From positions 2,586,501 through 2,650,500 of the forward strand of contig CP091733.1 of NCBI GenBank assembly GCA_022009975.1: a DNA stretch of 64,000 bases. The letters are read 5' to 3'. Below, one piece after another: positions 50,441 to 60,919 of this stretch. The notes beneath the pieces were generated by a model. The model saw only the letters and a program-made list of their open reading frames with translations. It did not search any database and had not been told where the DNA came from. A program made the position numbers and the translations under genes. The DNA comes from Phocaeicola vulgatus (lineage in GTDB: Bacteria; Bacteroidota; Bacteroidia; Bacteroidales; Tannerellaceae). Numbering within the stretch: the first letter of the stretch is position 1; the number at the start of each line of letters is the position of its first letter.

Positions 50441-53353
50441 TTAATAACCGAAGATGTCAGTCTGGGACAATTTCTGGATTGGACCGTATTGGCTAAGTCC
50501 TTTCATGTCCAAATCTTTCTCATCTCCAAGGACGATATAAACATACTTACGTCCTTTAACCCACTTTTCTTGGAAAGCTTTAATGTCTTCCAATGTAAAA
50601 CTCTGTACTTGTTCAAACAATGCTTTGCGAGAATCAACAGACATGCCTAAATCTTGTGCATCAAGATAAGCCCAAAGCACATTCGACTTCGTAACACGGT
50701 CTGTACGCAAACGGGTAATCAAAGCCTCTTTTGCCAATTCAAACGCACGTTCTGATTCCGGCATATTATTCACGATTTCGTCAAAAGCCTTCATAGCATC
50801 CAACATCTTGTCATTCTGAGTAGCAATGAATGTACGATAATAATATGGATACTTCAGCTTAGACGGACAAACCATAGTCGCAGCTGCCGTATAAGCTAAA
50901 GCACGTGCTTCACGCATTTCTTGGAACACGATAGAGTTCATTCCACCACCGAAGTATTCGTTGTACATTACCAATTCCGGCTGGATAGCAGAGTCAAACT
51001 TCTCGCCCCTGTTAGAAACAGCAGAGAAATAAATCTGTTTCGCATCATACTGTGCAAAGTAAACCTTGCTTTCATTTGTTTCCTGCATCTTGAAGTTCGC
51101 TCCTTCTGGGACAGGCAATAATGTCTCAGGAACCTGATGATATTGGCTGATTACATCCAGTAATTCATTCTGCTTCATCGGTCCATAATAGAGAATCTTA
51201 TGTTCATATTTGCACAAATTATGAATACAATCCACTAAAGCCTGAGGATCCATTTGTTGCAATTCTCCAGAAGAAAGAATATGTGTCGTAGGAGAATCCA
51301 ATCCCCATATTGCATATTGCAACAAATGATTAAAGTTGGCTCCTTGGTTCAATTTGCTATCCGCACGTTCCTTCATAATATCATTTGCCAAATTCACATA
51401 CGCATCCTTGTTTACTTGTGCATCTGCCAATAACTCCTCAAACAATTGAACAGCTGCAGCCATGTTCTCGCTTAATCCGCTTATGGTAACATAAGTACGG
51501 TCTGTTCCTGGGAATACACTGTAATTGCAAGCCAACTTGTAGAATTCCATATTAATCTCCTGCAACGATTTCTTGGATGTTCCCAAATAAGAGAGATAAT
51601 CACAAGCTGTTCCTAAAGCTTTGTCATTTCCTGTTCCCATTTCAAATACATACAACATTGAGAAGACATCATTCGTAGTGTTCTCTTTATACAGCACTGG
51701 AATATTTGATTTAGCAGTAAACTGCTGCATGTCCTTGCTGAAATCCAAAAATACCGGTTCAATCGGTGTTACAGAAGCCGCATTTGCCTGTATTTCCCGT
51801 AAGAAAAGGCTGGAACTGTCACGGTTCATCACAATTGGAGTGATGGCAGGTTTGTCCATCTTCTTCTCATTCAGATCTTTTCCCTGACGTTTATAAACCA
51901 AAGCATAGTTGTCTCCAAAATATTGGTTGGCGAAATCAACCAGCTGCTGCTTGGTAACCTTGCCCATTTCATCCATTTGAGCAACAATGTCCGCCCAATC
52001 ATCACCACCGATAAAGGCACCAACAAACATATTGGCACGACTGCTGTTGCTTTCCAACATCTGCATAAAATTCAACTTATAGTTGTTCAAAGCAGCCTGC
52101 ATGATGTCATCAGAGAAATCACCCCGTTTAAGTTTCGCTATCTCTTCCAAGAAAAGATCTTTCACCTCCTCCATGGTTTGTCCTTGCTTCGGAGCACCAG
52201 CTACCAAGAATGTGTTGTAATCAGCCATTTCCATATTGCCTGCATAACCATATAATATACGTTGTGACTGAAGCAAGTCCACGTCCATCAAACCAGCCTT
52301 GCCATTGTTCATCACTTCGTTTACCAAAGTCAACAGCAAATCCGACTTCGTGTCAGAAGGCAATCTCCAAGCCAAAGCGACATTCTCCGCATCCAAGCCA
52401 ATAACCTCTTTTACGACTGGAGCCGTAAGCGGGTTCTCTTTAGGTTCCGGACGTGCCGGAAGAGAAGGATTGGCTGGCATAGAACCGAAATATTTCTGGA
52501 TTATGGCAATTGTCTTGTCTGGATCTAAATCTCCAGACATACAAATGGCGATGTTATTCGGGACATACCAAGTATTGTAATACTCTTTTATCTTCTTGAT
52601 AGATGGATTCTTCAAATGGTCTTGAGTTCCCAACACCGTTTGTGTTCCATAAGGATAATCAGGATAAAGAGAAGAAAGAATGGCTTCAAGCATCTTCCTG
52701 CCATCTTTTGTCAAAGACATGTTCTTCTCTTCATACACTGTTTCCAATTCTGTATGGAAACCGCGGATGACTGCATTCTGGAAACGGTCAGACTGGATCT
52801 TCGCCCAAATCTCCATTTCGTTGGAAGGAATATCTTCCACATACACTGTCTCGTCAAAACTTGTATAAGCATTTGTCCCGTTCGCTCCAATGGCAGACAT
52901 CAACTTGTCGTACTCGTTAGGAATGGCATACTTGGAAGCTTCATACGAAATGCTGTCAATCTGATGATACAATGCTTTGCGGGAAGCCTCATCCGTCATT
53001 TGACGATATTCCTCAAACAAATCTTCAATTTGATTCAAAAGCGGCTCTTCCTTTTCATAGTCAGCCGTTCCAAAATGATTCGTTCCTTTAAACATCAAAT
53101 GCTCAAAATAGTGAGCCAAACCCGTTGTCTCTTTCGGGTCGTTCTTTCCTCCTACTCGAACGGCAATATACGTTTGAACACGAGGTTTTTCCTTATTCAC
53201 AGTAAGATACACTTTTAATCCATTGTCTAAGGTGTAAATACGGGCTTTCATCGGGTCATTCGGAACCGATTCGTAGGGTATTGAAGAGCTATTTGTACAT
53301 GCCGCTAACATGAATAACAAACAGCAACCCATCAGGTAAAATGTTTTACGCAT
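50441..53353 (-). CDS. M16-family zinc metallopeptidase lipoprotein
   Basis: 970 residues, intact. Lipobox LAAC at residue 19. The inverted zinc motif HYFEH (residues 81-85) and the downstream Glu ligand in ELETVYEEKNM mark an active N-terminal M16 domain. Two copies of the domain are present, as in pitrilysin; the C-terminal copy has the arginine-tyrosine substrate clamp region (MREARALAYTAAA). It probably degrades peptides in the periplasm or at the surface. Last gene of the minus-strand group, 29 bp after the methyltransferase; in the same direction, but of unrelated function. Confidence 0.93.
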   Translation of the reverse strand: MRKTFYLMGCCLLFMLAACTNSSSIPYESVPNDPMKARIYTLDNGLKVYLTVNKEKPRVQTYIAVRVGGKNDPKETTGLAHYFEHLMFKGTNHFGTADYEKEEPLLNQIEDLFEEYRQMTDEASRKALYHQIDSISYEASKYAIPNEYDKLMSAIGANGTNAYTSFDETVYVEDIPSNEMEIWAKIQSDRFQNAVIRGFHTELETVYEEKNMSLTKDGRKMLEAILSSLYPDYPYGTQTVLGTQDHLKNPSIKKIKEYYNTWYVPNNIAICMSGDLDPDKTIAIIQKYFGSMPANPSLPARPEPKENPLTAPVVKEVIGLDAENVALAWRLPSDTKSDLLLTLVNEVMNNGKAGLMDVDLLQSQRILYGYAGNMEMADYNTFLVAGAPKQGQTMEEVKDLFLEEIAKLKRGDFSDDIMQAALNNYKLNFMQMLESNSSRANMFVGAFIGGDDWADIVAQMDEMGKVTKQQLVDFANQYFGDNYALVYKRQGKDLNEKKMDKPAITPIVMNRDSSSLFLREIQANAASVTPIEPVFLDFSKDMQQFTAKSNIPVLYKENTTNDVFSMLYVFEMGTGNDKALGTACDYLSYLGTSKKSLQEINMEFYKLACNYSVFPGTDRTYVTISGLSENMAAAVQLFEELLADAQVNKDAYVNLANDIMKERADSKLNQGANFNHLLQYAIWGLDSPTTHILSSGELQQMDPQALVDCIHNLCKYEHKILYYGPMKQNELLDVISQYHQVPETLLPVPEGANFKMQETNESKVYFAQYDAKQIYFSAVSNRGEKFDSAIQPELVMYNEYFGGGMNSIVFQEMREARALAYTAAATMVCPSKLKYPYYYRTFIATQNDKMLDAMKAFDEIVNNMPESERAFELAKEALITRLRTDRVTKSNVLWAYLDAQDLGMSVDSRKALFEQVQSFTLEDIKAFQEKWVKGRKYVYIVLGDEKDLDMKGLSQYGPIQKLSQTDIFGY

Positions 53354-53382
53354 AGCAGTATAAATTTATGTTAGTAAAAAAC

Positions 53383-54699
53383 TCATTCTCTTTCACAAAC
53401 CATTCCTTCAAACAAATCATGAAGTTTCAAACAAGGAGCAATCTTACTCTCCTCATCATGAACATCAAGTAGTCCTTTCTCAGATATATCATTAAACATG
53501 CGTATTAATGAACGACCTACAGCCCAGGCCAAGTTTACCGGGACCGCATTTCCTATCTGCTTATATTGTGCAGATACTGACCCGGCAAAATGCCAATCAT
53601 CTGTAAAGGTTTGAATTCTTGCATACTCACGAACTGTAAGCGGACGTGTTTCTATAGGATGACAACGCTCTGTCTGTTTTTGTGCCGGAGCACATGTCAG
53701 CGTCAAACTTGGTTCATCCATAGCCAATCTACGTGCCATACCTGTTTTTCCACCACCCAAATGATAGCTTCCTTTCATATATTCACGGGCAACATCTTCT
53801 GGCAAATCTCTCCAATCACCTCCTTCCGGAACAAGCTCCATCACCTGACGTTTGCTTTCCGGATATTGTTGTCCTTGTGACTGTGGCACGTCTTTATCAA
53901 ACAGCGCACCTTTATAAAAAGCATCACGCAACGTCCGAACCCCATCACATACATCCGGCCATTCAAAATGCACCTTCGGGGCAATATTATTGCGAATTGC
54001 GATAAGTATAAGCCTTTCCCGTTTTTGAGGAACATCATATTGTATTGCCCGGAGCACCCGTGGTTCGACAAGAGTATATCCTATTTCAGATATGACACCT
54101 TTTATTGTTTCCATCGTACGACCGTTATCATGCTCCAACAATCCTTTTACATTCTCACAAAGGAACACAGCTGGCTGAATCTCTTTAACTGCGCGCGCCA
54201 ACTCAAAAAATAATGTACCACGAGTTTCTTCAAAACCAAGACGTTTGCCTGCATAAGAAAAAGCCTGACAAGGAAATCCTCCAGATAAAAAATCAACTTT
54301 CCCTTTCAAAGGAGAAAAGTCCACTTCATGGATATCTCCTTCAACCACATTCCATTCTGGTCTGTTCTTCCGCAATGTTTCACACGCATTGTGATCTATT
54401 TCATTAAGCAATAAATGATGAAAACCAGCTTTCTCCATACCGAGCGCTAATCCTCCGGCTCCAGCAAACAACTCGATTGATGTATATCGTTGGAGAGGAT
54501 GAACTATTTTCTCTTCATTCCAATGCGTATGAAGCATGGATTTCACTTCCTTAACTTCTTCGAGCTCGTCAACATAGAAAAACCTTTTACCTTTATCTTC
54601 ATGCACATGATACTTGCCTTTTTTTATCCATGCATCCACAGTTGCCCTGGACACAGCAAGCAAATCAGCAAAATTGTTTATCGATATAGTTTCACGCAT
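53383..54699 (-). CDS. DNA (cytosine-5) methyltransferase with N-terminal helix-turn-helix
   Basis: Modification enzyme of the neighbouring type II system, 438 residues, intact. C5-methylase motifs in order: FAGAGGLALGM (I), GGFPCQAFSYAG (IV, with the catalytic Cys), FLCENVKGLL (VI), YDVPQKRERL (VIII) and QIGNAVPVNLAWAVG (X). The first 55 residues form an excisionase/MerR-like HTH (SINNFADLLAVSRATVDAWI), which suggests that the enzyme represses its own promoter. The restriction gene ends 5 bp upstream. By analogy with Eco47II the methylated site may be GGNCC; this is an inference. Confidence 0.93.
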   Translation of the reverse strand: MRETISINNFADLLAVSRATVDAWIKKGKYHVHEDKGKRFFYVDELEEVKEVKSMLHTHWNEEKIVHPLQRYTSIELFAGAGGLALGMEKAGFHHLLLNEIDHNACETLRKNRPEWNVVEGDIHEVDFSPLKGKVDFLSGGFPCQAFSYAGKRLGFEETRGTLFFELARAVKEIQPAVFLCENVKGLLEHDNGRTMETIKGVISEIGYTLVEPRVLRAIQYDVPQKRERLILIAIRNNIAPKVHFEWPDVCDGVRTLRDAFYKGALFDKDVPQSQGQQYPESKRQVMELVPEGGDWRDLPEDVAREYMKGSYHLGGGKTGMARRLAMDEPSLTLTCAPAQKQTERCHPIETRPLTVREYARIQTFTDDWHFAGSVSAQYKQIGNAVPVNLAWAVGRSLIRMFNDISEKGLLDVHDEESKIAPCLKLHDLFEGMVCERE

Positions 54700-54704
54700 G
54701 ATAT

Positions 54705-55456
54705 TTAAACTTTATCGTTTTTTATATTGATAAATCCTTCATAAGTTGAAAATGCCAACAGATACAATGCTTTTAGCAAATCTGTATGCTCTTGACGCAA
54801 CTCCTCATAAACTGTATTATTCAACTGCAATGTTGTATCATCACTAACTACATCTTCTATGATACACGGCAAAGCCATGCACAATTTATAGAAAGCATCC
54901 TTGTCACCAAAGACTAATTCATAGAACTTATCCATTGACATACGACGTATTCGCTTATGAGAGCAAGGCTTCTTGTCTATTGATATCTTCCATGTTTCAT
55001 CCTTAGATTTCTTTGATATGGTTTCAACCAAATAACAAACAGCTTCATCATCATCAAGCAAGCAAGACTGCATTTCACATATGTCTTTTGAGAAGAGGCA
55101 GCATTCATCGTATTATGTTTATTTTTCATTTCAACATAAATATGCAAACGAGGATTCTCAACATCAAAGCCTTCATTGGGAACAACCCAACCATTACCTG
55201 CATACTTAAATATGTTTTGATGAAAATAGCCGATTTTATTACCATTTGATTTATCTATTTGACGGAAACACTCATCAGCAATAACTTGTTCTATCGTTTT
55301 ACCATATACTTTTGAATCGAAGGTCAACTTGATAGGATCCACGATATTCACATTAAATTCTTCCAATGTAATATTACGGCGATATGATTCCACCGTACAC
55401 TTTACATGTTCATAAATGTCGCTATCTGAAATAAAGCCCAATTTATAATTCCTCAT
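54705..55456 (-). CDS. Eco47II-type type II restriction endonuclease (one frameshift)
   Basis: 250 residues after repair. The stretch YVEMKNKHNTMNAASSQKTY resembles the RE_Eco47II family and contains an E-x-K metal-site pattern. One A is missing on the coding strand at 55073-55075; restoring it continues TYVKMQSCLLDDDEAVCYL to the end. Without the repair the protein would be cut in half, but the same error type occurs in essential genes here, so I take the enzyme as intact. It probably cuts GGNCC, the site of Eco47II (inference). TAACTTTG at 55496-55503 on the minus strand may be the -7 element. Confidence 0.85.
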
Positions 55457-55571
55457 ATACTCCTAAATTTGTTCTCCTTATCAGTATATACTTTACAAAG
55501 TTACTTCTTTTCCTCCAAAAACCTATTCTAAGCCATGACCTGTCATTTCCCTTTAAGAGAACAATCCCTAT

Positions 55572-56830
55572 TCAAGGATACGCTTGCTTATACCACTCTA
55601 ACTTCCGGTAGTAAGTATTCCAATTGGCATACTTATCATCCTTTTCAAACAGGATATAAGAAGAAAGACCAGAGAAGGCTTGGATAGCAATATCGCCTTT
55701 GCCTCCATAAATATCAGCGGAAGAACAATAGCACGTGGGCGTGGCTTGCGCAAATACAACTGCTGCATCCATCGCCTCTTTCCAACGACTGTATTCACTG
55801 TCGGTAGACAAATAACGGGCATAATCTCCAAGGTCTGAATAAATACGCATCTGCACCCGATTATATCGGCGATTGTGGTCGAAGTATTGGACAGATGCCA
55901 CATCAGCTTCAGTTATCATTTGCATACGTTCCCCATAAGAAGCATATATTTGCCGGGTTGCTTGGGCTAATTGTTTCAATGCGTCCGTACGCACGACAGA
56001 AATAGAAACTCCTGAAGTCCAATGAAAGTTGGAACTATTCACTCCTCCATTATACGACTTGGCATACGAATCATAATAATAGGAAGCAAATCCCTTTACC
56101 CCGGCTTCGCCTTCTGTAAACAAATATGGCAATATCTTATCAAACGGAGAACCCGGTGCCGGAGTTTCCATCGGACACCCAATGATATAATTGGCATAAG
56201 AACGTAATTGATAAGCCACTTCTACCGACTGCATATAACAAGCATCGAAGTATATAAAATCAAAACGTGACTGTCCGGCAAGATAAGTAGTTCCTTGACG
56301 GATTGCCTCTTCCAAATCTAAAATGTCCATCATCAAGCCAGTAGATCCTCCATCTTGTCCAAAGGAGCGCAAAGAAGATGTCAGATAAGGAATCCATCCT
56401 TCGCCATGCGACCACAAAACCAAACCGTAACTTTTCGCCTGATAAGCCGTATAAGCCCTTTTGAACACATCACTCATCCGTTCGACAGTAATAGACGAAG
56501 CATCCTGTTCCGGATACTGATAGACCATCTCTTTTACCACTTCATTGTTTTTATTCTTACGGAAACGGTAAATAGCAGGAGACAATTTGGTCTTGTTGTC
56601 CGAATCATACAAAACGGCATCCAAATAAACCAGCAAATTATTTCGGCTGTCGTCAATCTCTTTCATTCCGGTAATCATCTCTTCGACATCATCCAAGGCA
56701 AATTGGCTCAATGAATTTTCAGCCGCCATATAAACAAGGATTGTCCTATCGCTCTCTTTAACAATATCATCTTCTTTACACAAGAGAATAGACAGACTGC
56801 CAGTAACAAAGTTATTAGTTTATACTTCAT
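55572..56830 (-). CDS. Clostripain-family (C11) cysteine peptidase lipoprotein (one frameshift)
   Basis: 419 residues after repair. The catalytic dyad is visible: His in LVLWSHGEGW and Cys in FIYFDACYMQSVEVA. DRTILVYMAAENSLS is the usual N-terminus of the domain. One A is missing on the coding strand at 56775-56777; repair gives the lipoprotein signal ending CLFSCVKEDD and an ATG at 56830. C11 peptidases cleave after Arg or Lys and are common secreted or surface enzymes in gut Bacteroidales, where some mature other proteins. It is a single gene with no obvious partner. Confidence 0.87.
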
Positions 56831-56902
56831 ATCACAATTCATTCTGTTGATAGTGCAAAGAAAAGAAAAAAACGGATTAGATTAAACATTTAAACAAAAA
56901 AA

Positions 56903-56941
56903 GCGAGGGACAAACAGGCAGTTTACCCATTTGTCCCTCGC
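56903..56941 (-). terminator. Terminator after metK
   Basis: Perfect stem GCGAGGGACAAA/TTTGTCCCTCGC with a 15-nt loop; on the minus strand it is followed by TTTTTTTGTTT. Confidence 0.92.
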
Positions 56942-56959
56942 ACATTGTTATAATTGGTT

Positions 56960-58248
56960 TTACAAACCAAATGCTTCTTTTACTTTATCTACATAGTCCA
57001 GTTTTTCCCATGTGAACAATTCCACTTCACATACAACGGATTCTGGATTATATCTGGAAGAGAACTCTTTGCGTACAACCTGCGGCGTACGTCCCATGTG
57101 GCCGTATGAAGCCGTCTCGAAATAGATAGGATTACGCAATTTCAAACGTTCCTCGATTGCTTTCGGACGCATATCAAGATTTCCCAAATCTTTTCAGCAA
57201 TCTGTCCGTCCGTCATGTTAACCTTAGAACGTCCATAAGTGTTGACAAAGATATTCATCGGTTTAGCGACACCGATTGCATAAGATACCTGAACCAAGAT
57301 TTCATCTGCTACACCTGCAGCCACCAAGTTCTTAGCGATATGGCGTGCGGCGTAAGCAGCAGAACGGTCTACTTTTGAAGGATCTTTACCGGAGAATGCT
57401 CCACCTCCGTGTGCGCCCTTACCACCATAAGTGTCTACAATAATCTTTCTTCCTGTCAAACCCGTATCTCCATGAGGACCACCTATCACGAACTTACCGG
57501 TCGGATTCACATGGTAAATGATTTTATCATTAAACAAGGTTTGCACATATTCCGGATATTGTGCTTTCACACGAGGAATCAATATCTCTTTTACATCCTT
57601 TAGAATGCGGTCTTGCATCGCTTTGTCCGCCTCATCTTGAGTCAAGCCATCTTTTGTGGTGATAAACTCATCGTGTTGCGTAGAAACGACAATCGTATCG
57701 ATACGTAATGGTTTACCGTTATCGTCATACTCTATTGTCACCTGGCTCTTTGCATCCGGACGAAGATAAGGCATCAATTCCAACTCATTCTTACGAATGG
57801 CAGCCAATTCCAATAATAAACTATGTGCCAAATCCAAAGCAAGCGGCATATAGTTTGCAGTCTCGTTAGTTGCATAACCAAACATCATACCTTGGTCACC
57901 AGCTCCTTGATTATATGGGTCTTCTCGCTCCACACCACGGTTAATATCACCGCTCTGTTCATGGATAGAAGAGAAAACGCCACACGACTGAGCTTCAAAT
58001 TGGTATTCACTCTTGGTATAACCAATTCTTTCAATCACATTGCGCACGACATCTTGTACGTCCACATACGCTTTAGATTTAACTTCTCCAGCCAAGACAA
58101 CCTGTCCGGTTGTAACAAGGGTTTCGCAAGCAACTTTAGAATTCTCGTCATATGCCAAGAATTCATCCAGCAAAGCATCCGATATCTGATCGGCTACTTT
58201 ATCGGGGTGTCCTTCAGACACCGATTCGGAGGTAAATAAATAACTCAT
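56960..58248 (-). CDS. metK: S-adenosylmethionine synthetase (one frameshift)
   Basis: Makes SAM from methionine and ATP; 429 residues after repair. Family motifs are SVSEGHPDKVADQISDA near the start, GAGDQGMMFGYA, and GGGAFSGKDPSKVDRSAAYA with the phosphate-binding loop. A base is missing at 57176-57177 (one T on the coding strand), restoring EKIWEIFDMRPKAIEERL and the C-terminal 75 residues. The 5' leader (about 150 nt up to a TAACTTTG at 58405-58398) is AT-rich. I find no convincing SAM riboswitch in it. Confidence 0.94.
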
Positions 58249-58440
58249 TTAGTTAATGAATTTATTATGATTAAAATGAATTATAAAGACATGAAGAAAA
58301 AGATTGCAGGAAAGCATCATCGAAAAAAAGATTATCTTTTTAGCATTTTTTTCCAGTGGTTGCAAGCAATACAAATCTATCCACGTCAAAACTGGTGCAA
58401 AGTTACTACAGAAACCCTCACGCAGTATCTCTTTTATGTT

Positions 58441-58638
58441 TTATTTTTTCTTTTTAGTGTTACGCAAGGCTTTTTGCAGCTTAAATCCGGCACGCATCTT
58501 GGCCGCTCCCGAACCATGCGTTCCTCTTAAGAAATCGGACATCTTGGGTCGGCGGGAGCCATTACCCTCTTCCGATGCTTTCTTTTTGAACACTTGGCCA
58601 CCACTGGTCATAATCCGTGCGATTTCATTCTTGTCCAT
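58441..58638 (-). CDS. Small basic protein of unknown function
   Basis: 65 residues with many Lys, Arg and Gly (ASEEGNGSRRPKMSDFLRG, ending LRNTKKKK). Its ATG lies inside the last 14 bases of folK, so translation is probably coupled. The tight overlap and matching strand argue for a real gene. I recognise no family; nucleic-acid binding is possible from charge alone. Confidence 0.62.
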   Translation of the reverse strand: MDKNEIARIMTSGGQVFKKKASEEGNGSRRPKMSDFLRGTHGSGAAKMRAGFKLQKALRNTKKKK

Positions 58639-59104
58639 ATTCTTTTCGTTCTAAATCGTTTAACAATTCCAATATACTTTTCCCAAAAACAGGGTGTACA
58701 ACAGAAGGAGCAATCTCTGCTAAAGGTTCCAACACGAAACGACGTTGTTCCATTAATGGATGGGGAATGACTAATTTGTCCTTCTGCATGACTTGGTTGC
58801 CATAAAGCAAGATATCAATGTCTATGATTCTGTCTTGATATGAGCCATTGCTCTTTTCAGTACGTCCCAACTCTTGCTCTATTTCCTGCGTCATCTGCAG
58901 CAACTCCTCCGGAGAAAGTTCTGTCTGCAATCCTAACGCTGCATTTAAAAAAACATGATTCGATTGGAATCCCCAGGGTTCTGTTTCATAGAAAGAGGAA
59001 AGAGCCTGTACATCACCGGCTCTTTCTGCCAATAGCGCTGCGGCTGCCAGCAAATTCCTACGTTTATTCCCCATATTGGTTCCTAATCCCAAATAGACAT
59101 CCAT
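58625..59104 (-). CDS. folK: 2-amino-4-hydroxy-6-hydroxymethyldihydropteridine pyrophosphokinase
   Basis: Transfers pyrophosphate from ATP in folate synthesis. 159 residues, intact. LGLGTNMGNKRRNL is the usual start; FYETEPWGFQSN and DRIIDIDILLYG are HPPK motifs, with the two Mg-binding aspartates in DIDIL and the IPHPLMEQRRFVLEPL stretch. It lies 24 bp after queA. Confidence 0.95.
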   Translation of the reverse strand: MDVYLGLGTNMGNKRRNLLAAAALLAERAGDVQALSSFYETEPWGFQSNHVFLNAALGLQTELSPEELLQMTQEIEQELGRTEKSNGSYQDRIIDIDILLYGNQVMQKDKLVIPHPLMEQRRFVLEPLAEIAPSVVHPVFGKSILELLNDLERKEYGQE

Positions 59105-59128
59105 AAGGAAATAATTATGAGGTTCTGC

Positions 59129-60178
59129 TTAACGTATCAACATGGCGTCACCGTAAGCACCAAACCTATATCCTTCTTTCAATGCAATATCGTATGCGTC
59201 CATAACCAAATCATATCCTCCGAAAGAGGCAGTCATCATCAACAAAGTAGACAGTGGCAAATGGAAATTTGTAATCATACTTGTCGCCAAGCTAAAGTCA
59301 TACGGTGGAAAAATGAACTTGTTAGTCCAACCTTCAAATTCCTTCAAGTGCCCATCGGTACTAACCGCTGTTTCAACGGCTCTCATAACCGAAGTCCCGA
59401 CTACACAGACTTGATGACCTTCATCTTTTGATTTATTGACAGTCTCGACTATATCTGCATTAATGAACATCTGCTCGGAATCCATCTTATGCTTAGTCAA
59501 ATCCTCTACGTCAATCTCCCTGAAATTACCCAAACCGCAATGTAACGTCAAAAAGGCGAAACGGCAATCCCGTATCTCCAAACGCTTCATCAATTCACGG
59601 CTAAAGTGCAATCCGGCTGCCGGAGCAACAACTGCTCCCTCTTCTGTAGCAAAGATATTTTGATAGCGGCTCTCATCATCTTCTTCCACAGGACGGTCTA
59701 TATATTTTGGTAATGGAGTTTCACCCAAAGCAAACAAAGCCTTCTTGAACTCATCATGGTTGCCATCGAATAAGAAACGGAGAGTACGACCACGGGAAGT
59801 CGTATTATCTATCACTTCCGCTACCATCGAATCATCTTCTCCGAAATAAAGCTTATTGCCTATACGGATTTTACGGGCAGGGTCAACCAACACATCCCAT
59901 AAACGCAAATCAGAATTCAATTCACGCAGCAAGAAGACTTCAATACGAGCTCCGGTTTTTTCTTTATTTCCATACAAACGAGCCGGAAACACTTTTGTGT
60001 TATTAAAAATAAACACATCTCCTTTGCCATAGTATTCCAAAAGGTCCTTAAAAACTCTATGTTCAATATTCCCTGTTTTGCGGTCAATCACCATTAACCT
60101 GGATTCATCCCTATTCTTTGCCGGATGCAATGCTATTTGTTCTACCGGCAAGTTAAATTTAAATTTAGAGAGCTTCAT
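59129..60178 (-). CDS. queA: S-adenosylmethionine:tRNA ribosyltransferase-isomerase
   Basis: Builds epoxyqueuosine on tRNA from the ribose of SAM. 349 residues, intact. Signature stretches are FIFNNTKVFPARLYG, VAPAAGLHFSRELM, FLTLHCGLGNF and TNFHLPLSTLLMM. Between truB and folK, in the same operon. RNA-modification genes of this kind are often grouped with truB in Bacteroidetes. Confidence 0.96.
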   Translation of the reverse strand: MKLSKFKFNLPVEQIALHPAKNRDESRLMVIDRKTGNIEHRVFKDLLEYYGKGDVFIFNNTKVFPARLYGNKEKTGARIEVFLLRELNSDLRLWDVLVDPARKIRIGNKLYFGEDDSMVAEVIDNTTSRGRTLRFLFDGNHDEFKKALFALGETPLPKYIDRPVEEDDESRYQNIFATEEGAVVAPAAGLHFSRELMKRLEIRDCRFAFLTLHCGLGNFREIDVEDLTKHKMDSEQMFINADIVETVNKSKDEGHQVCVVGTSVMRAVETAVSTDGHLKEFEGWTNKFIFPPYDFSLATSMITNFHLPLSTLLMMTASFGGYDLVMDAYDIALKEGYRFGAYGDAMLIR

Positions 60179-60206
60179 ATCTTTATTTAATCTTATTATA
60201 TCAACT

Positions 60207-60919
60207 TTATTCTGTTTCTACTACCACGATTTCACGATCTAAAAAGGCATCTATATCGTCCGGCGTCATACATTTATCTAAGGTAACATCACCAATCCGT
60301 GTTCTTTCCAAAGCTATTAGATGGGCTCCGGAATGCAATGCGACACCGATATCACGAGCCAAAGCCCGAATATAAGTGCCCTTGCTACATACAACCCTGA
60401 TTTTGATTACAGGTAGATTACATTCCAATAATTCAATCTCATCTATAATCAATGTTTTAGCTTTCAACGGAACATCTTCCCCATTGCGTGCCAACTCATA
60501 AGCCCGCTTGCCTTCTATTTTGCAAGCGGAAAAGACGGGCGGTATCTGTTCAATTGTTCCTACAAATCGCTTCAAAACCTCTTCTACTAAAGATTGGGTT
60601 ATATGTTCCGTAGGGAAAACCGCATCGACCTCTTTTCCAAATCAAAAGATGGAGTTGTCTCTCCCAGTTTCAACGTTGCCACATATTCCTTCGTCTGATA
60701 TTGAAACTCATCAATACGCTTGGTAGCTTTTCCTGTACAGACAATCATCACACCGGTTGCCAAAGGATCAAGCGTCCCGGCATGCCCCACCTTTATTTTC
60801 TTCACTTTCAGCTTCCGGGATAACTTGTAACGGAATCGATTTACCAAATCAAACGATGTCCATTTCAATGGCTTATTGAAATACAATACTTCTCCTGCAA
60901 TGAAATCCATTTCTATCAA
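60207..60919 (-). CDS. truB: tRNA pseudouridine-55 synthase (one frameshift)
   Basis: Makes pseudouridine 55 in the T arm of tRNAs. 237 residues after repair. YFNKPLKWTSFDLV opens the protein; HAGTLDPLATGVMIVC contains the catalytic Asp (GTLDP); CSKGTYIRALARDIG and GAHLIALERTRIG complete the core. A base is missing at 60633-60636 (one A on the coding strand), restoring SFDLEKEVDAVFPTEHI. Its start overlaps the uppP stop (ATGA). Confidence 0.94.

Noticed and set aside
54705..55456. Frameshift in the restriction gene as a phase-variable switch
   Set aside because: The same A4 to A3 change breaks metK, tig and other essential genes, so an error is the simpler reading; the run is also too short for efficient slippage.
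58249..58405. SAM riboswitch in the metK leader
   Set aside because: The leader is AT-rich and I could not fold the conserved core of any SAM riboswitch class.
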